A DNA stretch of 64,000 bases, from assembly GCF_004798865.1 (NCBI RefSeq), contig NW_025336346.1, positions 9,680,572 to 9,744,571 of the forward strand. Reading direction: 5' to 3'. The translations under genes were made by a program, and so were the position numbers. The notes beneath the pieces were generated by a model that saw only the letters and a list, made by a program, of their open reading frames with translations, had not been told where the DNA came from and did not search any database. Of this stretch, positions 52,180 through 64,000 are shown in pieces (the stretch's first letter is position 1; every line of letters starts with the position of its first letter). The DNA comes from Varanus komodoensis. Taxonomy: Eukaryota; Chordata; Lepidosauria; Squamata; Varanidae.

Positions 52180-52530
52180 CAATACAGCTTTTCGTTACCT
52201 CAATAACATCCTGCAATAACATTTGCAACTTTTTCCATTTTACTGTTTCCTTTTTCTACCATAATCGTAGGTTTAAGGTTTGCAACAGTACAGTGAAGCC
52301 TCTCTCCCATTTAATTTTGTTTTCTTGCACCTCCTGCATGGCAGTTTGCTGGCTGTTTATGCATGTGTGCATATTTCTATGTATTGTTTTAGGAATTTTG
52401 TGGCTGGCTCATAAACAAACCAAAAGTAAACAAAGTAAAACAAGCTCAGCATAAACACATTAAAAATGGAAAAGTTTGAGAAAGCAGCATGAAAGCATGG
52501 TATCACCTGAGGGTCAGAATTACTTTAACT

Positions 52531-52800
52531 CAGGGGTGGGCAATTATATGGGGCCCAGGGGTCATTTTCATTCCCTGGCCCCCACAGAGGCTGTGCATGG
52601 CCTGTAGGCATCCAAAAAGCTACATACTCTTCGCACATGCACATGGGCACCCCCAGAGAGATCTGTAGCAGCAATGGAGTACTAAAAGGATCAGCAAGGC
52701 TTTCGGTGTCCTGAAGCTGCTACACCAAATAAAGATAAATTCAGACTGGAGCGGCAGCAATGCCACATGTATCCGATAGGCTGTGTGTTGCCTACCCTTA
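52531..52800. mobile_element. hAT MITE with GGGGTGGGCAA ends
   Basis: The left end CAGGGGTGGGCAATTA and the inverted right end TAAGGGTAGGCAACAC form terminal inverted repeats. The 270-base element is flanked by CTTTAACT (52523-52530) and CTTTAAAT (52801-52808), 7 of 8 bases alike, as expected for a hAT target duplication. It has no coding capacity. Confidence 0.75.
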
Positions 52801-52808
52801 CTTTAAAT

Positions 52809-54641
52809 CCTCTTCAGTTATCAGCAGAACTAGTTTGAAAAATAAGATGTGGTTGGAAGTTGTGGAAGCAGCATTGTATGTGATTGTGGGGAAAAGGAGT
52901 AGATTGCTTTGCTTTAGGTCTACTTTCTTGTAGTGAAAATATAAATTTCTTATATATAGCCAATCTTGTGTGAAGTTACTTGGCATATGGAGAGTCATTT
53001 TTAAATGTTAACTTGTTACTCAGATGTGTTTGGCCCTTTGAGACATGAACAAGTTAAATAAAAAGTGGTATCTAAGTCCTTCCTAAGTCTGAAGTCCAGA
53101 TGATGCGTGCCCCATGGTCTTGTCTAAGTCTTCCTGGAGTTTCTTTATTGTCTGCTCAAGATGCAGTTGTTTAAATTCCTTTCTAACAGCTTTGTGTCTT
53201 TCTCATGCTTCCAATCTCATTTCATTTTTACTCTGAAGTGGATGCATGGGGACTAAACTAGATCTTTCAGGGATTTGAGCTTATCAGCCCCCCCCCCCAC
53301 CATCTATTCTAGAGTAAAAATAATAATTAAAAATGGAAAGCAGAACCAACAAAGATTTGCAGTCATACTTGTTTTGATCTTCAGTGTAACATTGTATATA
53401 GACTGAGCAAAAGTTATCCATCTATTTCCAGTAAATTCCAGAGGTTGAAAGAAATTCAATTTTTCATTCAGCTTCAAAAGAGCCCTAAAACTTGCACTGT
53501 TTTTTACAGTCTAGATACAAAGTGTTGCTTACAGAAAGCTGTAGAGGAAGTTTCACTTTTGTGAAAGCTAGTTGGTAGTTGTGCTATTCCTGACCTAGAA
53601 CTTCATGTGAAAGGAGTGGTTTGCATACCTAATCAGTAAAAATAAAATAAACATCATTTTCAACATGAAAATCATATCTGTAGCTTTATTACATATGAAA
53701 GTCTCGTGAAAGAAGGCTTATAGTATGGTTCCACGTTTTGATGGGTTGTCCCCGCATCTTCTGGTCATGCAAGTTTACATGGTGCATGTCAACTTAAGTA
53801 TTGCCTTTTACTCTTTCTAGGAACAGCTGGCTAATAATGTCACAGTGGAGAGAATGTTTCAATTAATGGTCCTGTGCATGACCTCAGTTTTTGGCTTTTG
53901 ATTTTTAGAAAATAATATTGCATAGTAAAAGTTTATATGTGGAAGATCTGAGCAAATTAGATTACTTTCTATTTAAACTGAAAAACAAAGCAGTTCAATA
54001 TAATTTGTTCTCAGTGCAAAGTATTGATTTAAAATCACAATGGCACATTTGCACTTCTTTACTTTTTCAGTAGGTGGTGCTAGAAAGTCATGCAATGGCT
54101 TTTTCAGGTAAAGGCCTGGTGTTAAGTGATATCATTAATCCCAAAGATATTCACATTAATTATAGATAGTTTTAAGATTATCACAGCCTAATTTGTGTGT
54201 GCATGTTTTGCGAGCCAAGGAGAGTATCTTAGAAAAGACTGCCAGTCCAACATTCTGAACTCAGATTTAGATATATGGTAATTAATGAGAACATGGGAAG
54301 AAGAATAGTGCCTTGGCCCTAGCAATAAGGCAGTACAATTAGTTTTATAAAGCCTGCTATCATTTGGAGGAGGGGTATTGTTGATCCTCCTGAGCTTAAT
54401 GCCATCTGTATTCTTCACATTTCAAAGATCTTAACACAGTTCCTTCATCATCCAGTGTTTGTCAGAAACTCAGCTTGGAAATCTACATTTTATTTTATTT
54501 CATCTCCTACCAATATGTTCTTTCCCTTAAAAAAGGATATTGAAATGTATTATTGTCCTGCTCACATTACATGCACAGCTGGCATTATGAAAGGTTAAGG
54601 AGGTGATCTTTCCATGATCTTTCTGCGCTGATTATAGTAGA
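52809..54641. other. No gene seen; AT-rich non-coding DNA
   Basis: A 10-base C run lies at about 53289-53298. The rest holds only chance ORFs and no nameable repeat. Confidence 0.5.
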
Positions 54642-55121
54642 ATGTACAAGTCTGGAAAAAGTGAATCCTCAGATTCCTCGATCAGTAACCTTTGCACATT
54701 TAAATGGATAAAGCAACAAAAGTTATTTGGAAATAAAAATCCGGACAGTTTGACAACTCAGCTTCATCAGTTCATATTTTCATCTTCACGGGCTCATAAA
54801 TTTTCCCTATTGGATGATACAATGGAATTAATGCAAGAAATTTCAAAGGTTCCAACAAACATGGGAGTTCACCACGATAAAATGAAATTGGAATTCACCA
54901 TAGTAAATGAAAATGTAATCAAGTTGGATTATGATGGACAAAAGGAGTCAGCAGACTGGGGACTAAAGAGCATCCCTGAAACACACATAAGGATTTGCAC
55001 TGGTCCTAATAAATGGATGGCTTGTCTTTACAAATTTTTTCTCCACCAGGTTCTGTCTATGCAACCGACTGGATTATGTGATATCAGAAAGGCCTGCACT
55101 ACAGAGGAGATACACAACTAA
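54642..55121 (+). CDS. Unrecognised 159-codon ORF, possibly chance
   Basis: An ATG-to-stop frame of 159 codons in AT-rich DNA, the longest uninterrupted non-repeat frame near SLC6A1. The product is hydrophilic and mixed in charge, with no signal peptide, membrane segment or motif I recognise. I see no splice-site pattern, promoter or poly-A signal tied to it. It could be chance, a fragment of an old repeat, or a processed pseudogene of a gene I do not know. An odd three-copy 11-mer begins right at its stop codon. Confidence 0.12.
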   Translation: MYKSGKSESSDSSISNLCTFKWIKQQKLFGNKNPDSLTTQLHQFIFSSSRAHKFSLLDDTMELMQEISKVPTNMGVHHDKMKLEFTIVNENVIKLDYDGQKESADWGLKSIPETHIRICTGPNKWMACLYKFFLHQVLSMQPTGLCDIRKACTTEEIHN

Positions 55122-55178
55122 ATGCTGGATATTAATGACTAAAATGCTGGATAGTAGCCATTTCTAAAAATGCTGGAT
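55120..55178 (+). repeat. Three-copy dispersed 11-mer AAATGCTGGAT
   Basis: AAATGCTGGAT occurs at 55120-55130, 55142-55152 and 55168-55178. Two of the copies are followed by a TTAATGGCT-like sequence. This gives an irregular tandem repeat of about 22-26 bases per unit. Confidence 0.8.
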
Positions 55179-56649
55179 CTTAATGGCTGATACAGCTGTG
55201 GACAAAAGGCAGGCACAATGAAGTATTTATTTTCTTAACCCAACAAACTCATAATGATTTGTTGAAGTACCCTACCTCTGCTCTTAGATACAACCTAAGA
55301 ATAAAGGATAGAACAATTTAGCTAAGAATGTCAGGACCCAGTACTGATTACTGAAGTTCCCATTGGAAATACAGAAGCAAGACTGTATTATAAATAAGTA
55401 CTTATCATCAATATTGCCCATGAAATAATTCTGCTCATTGCATCTACTGGGCTAATGTTGTTTTACAGTGGAACATTTTCCTTTCATTATAGGTTCAATA
55501 TTAAATATCTGTTTTGTTTTCCTTTCTTTGTCATCATATAAGTTTGAATTTCTACCCTCTGTTCTATACCTACAGTGTTGTATTTTGAAAGGCTTTCATT
55601 TACAAACAGTGATAGCTATTGCACAGAATATTGTAAAATATATTGTAAAAGAGCAACAGCAGCAAAAGCTGAAGAACGCACAAATGGTGGTGTGATTATT
55701 ATAAACTGATATCTAAAACTGAAGGCATTGTAGTCTCTTGTGTGTCTGTATTAGAACGCTAGAGAAAAATACATTTTATCTTGTTTTGGCTCATGTTGTG
55801 AGCCGTCCCGAGATGCTGGGGTATGTGGTGACAGCATATAAAAGTTTTAACTAAATAATAATAGATTTTTCTGAAATGTGTATTTCAGTGCTATATTTTC
55901 CCAACCATAAAATGAATTTGTTTGAACACGTGTCTGCTTTTTCTTCCTGACCAAGGGAAAGTATCAGCTAAGTTACAGAGTTATACTGGAATGCTAAAAC
56001 AGTTTCCCTTACCATGCAATCTTATACACATCTAAGTAGCTGTGTTCATTGGGGCTTACTCATTGCAGCCTATACCTCTTACAAGTCTAATGTTAAATAG
56101 GAAAGCCATTAAAATAATTTGCTGAGTAAAATAATGGCACACTAGGGTCAAGTACTTTAAGAGGACCTCTGAGATCGGTGTGTTGTTCTAGCTGCCCAGG
56201 AAAAAGCATTTCAGTGACCAGTTGACACAAACCTGTAGTTATTTTTAAACAAGAGTCATAAGCCTCTGACGAAAGTGTAAAGATTTGCTAAACCCTTATA
56301 AATGAAACTTTATAAAAACATCCTATTTTATCAAGTCGAGACTTTGATAGATGCTTTAGCTTTTCATCACTGTTGCATGATTGTAGTGTAATTCCTTCAT
56401 AATGAAGTACTATACATTTAAAAGGCGTGCCTTGAAAATCGTAAGTTTTTTGAGTTGTTGGGTTTTCATGAAGGTCAATAGTTAAAATGGCTCTTGCTTA
56501 TTTAAGCAAGAAATATAACTGCAGGACTGCTTTTGAATCAAAGGGACTATTTGAAGGACAATTTAAATTACTGGAAGGCTTTGAATTTAGCAGCTTGTGA
56601 GCAATTTCTGTACAAGCACCAGTAAATGTCTCCTAATCTTGTTTTACAG
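55179..56649. other. No gene seen; AT-rich DNA upstream of SLC6A1 exon
   Basis: 55780-55865 is a + strand LINE 3' tail (GTGAGCCGTCCCGAGATGCT then AGCATATAAAAG). 56015-56090 is a worn palindromic MITE piece (TGCAATCTTATACACATCTA to GCAGCCTATACC). The last 30 bases carry the likely splice acceptor of the first SLC6A1 coding exon. Confidence 0.55.
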
Positions 56650-56839
56650 ATTAATACAGACACCTATTACAAGATACCTGTTGGGATTTTAACACATCCG
56701 GTCATAATCTCTGTTGTTGTTTTAACAACCCCATCAATCCTTAGTTGGGTCGTCAAGAGCCGCAAAGCTGCTGTCCACGTGGACTGGTGCTGACATTTCT
56801 CGTCCAGTTGCGAGAGCCTCTTCATCTAAACCTAGAGAC

Positions 56840-64000
<7,161 letters not shown>

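Noticed and set aside
1-56649. Searched by eye for SLC6A11 exons, expected upstream of SLC6A1 from mammalian gene order
   Set aside because: No frame carries SLC6 motifs such as NVWRFPY upstream of 56.8 kb. The neighbour must lie outside the window.

Overview
The window is a stretch of vertebrate nuclear DNA, most likely from a squamate (at least lepidosaurian) reptile. It holds one gene I can name, the 5' half of SLC6A1 (GABA transporter GAT-1), at the right-hand end on the + strand. The squamate reading rests on the repeats: decayed L2-clade and CR1-clade LINEs, a RTE/BovB LINE fragment, several copies of a tRNA-type SINE, a Chompy-like PIF/Harbinger MITE, and hAT and Tigger-like MITEs. There are no operons, CRISPR arrays or prokaryotic features. 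I saw no tRNA, rRNA or other RNA gene. Layout: 1-56.6 kb is non-coding DNA upstream of the first SLC6A1 coding exon. It may include the gene's distal 5' non-coding exons and promoter, but I could not locate them. The first 19.8 kb is mostly unassigned single-copy-looking DNA with a few LINE tails, MITE-like pieces, one SINE and microsatellites. From 19.8 to 32.7 kb there are LINE-derived blocks, a microsatellite containing a 100-base assembly gap (25113-25212), and a decayed minus-strand L2 split by a SINE. From 34.8 to 41.5 kb lies the densest repeat block: an L2 interrupted by two CR1 copies in opposite orientation, then a BovB fragment and a second L2. From 42.6 to 52.8 kb there are several DNA-transposon MITEs with visible terminal inverted repeats and, in three, credible target duplications. 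From 52.8 to 56.6 kb the DNA is AT-rich and includes one unrecognised 159-codon ORF. SLC6A1: six coding exons are readable with consensus splice junctions (56840-57077, 58382-58513, 59752-59852, 62987-63096, 63211-63343, 63880 to the window edge). Joined, they give residues 1-278 with no gap or frame break, and the numbering matches mammalian GAT-1 (Tyr60, Trp68, Tyr140, Cys164/Cys173, and N-glycosylation sites at 176, 181 and 184). The rest of the gene lies past the right edge. I found no convincing new biological system. The items most worth a second look are the unexplained 54.6-kb ORF followed by a three-copy 11-mer, the GC-richer ORF-bearing segment at 30.5 kb, the inverted CR1 pair, and the absence of an obvious CpG-island promoter upstream of SLC6A1.
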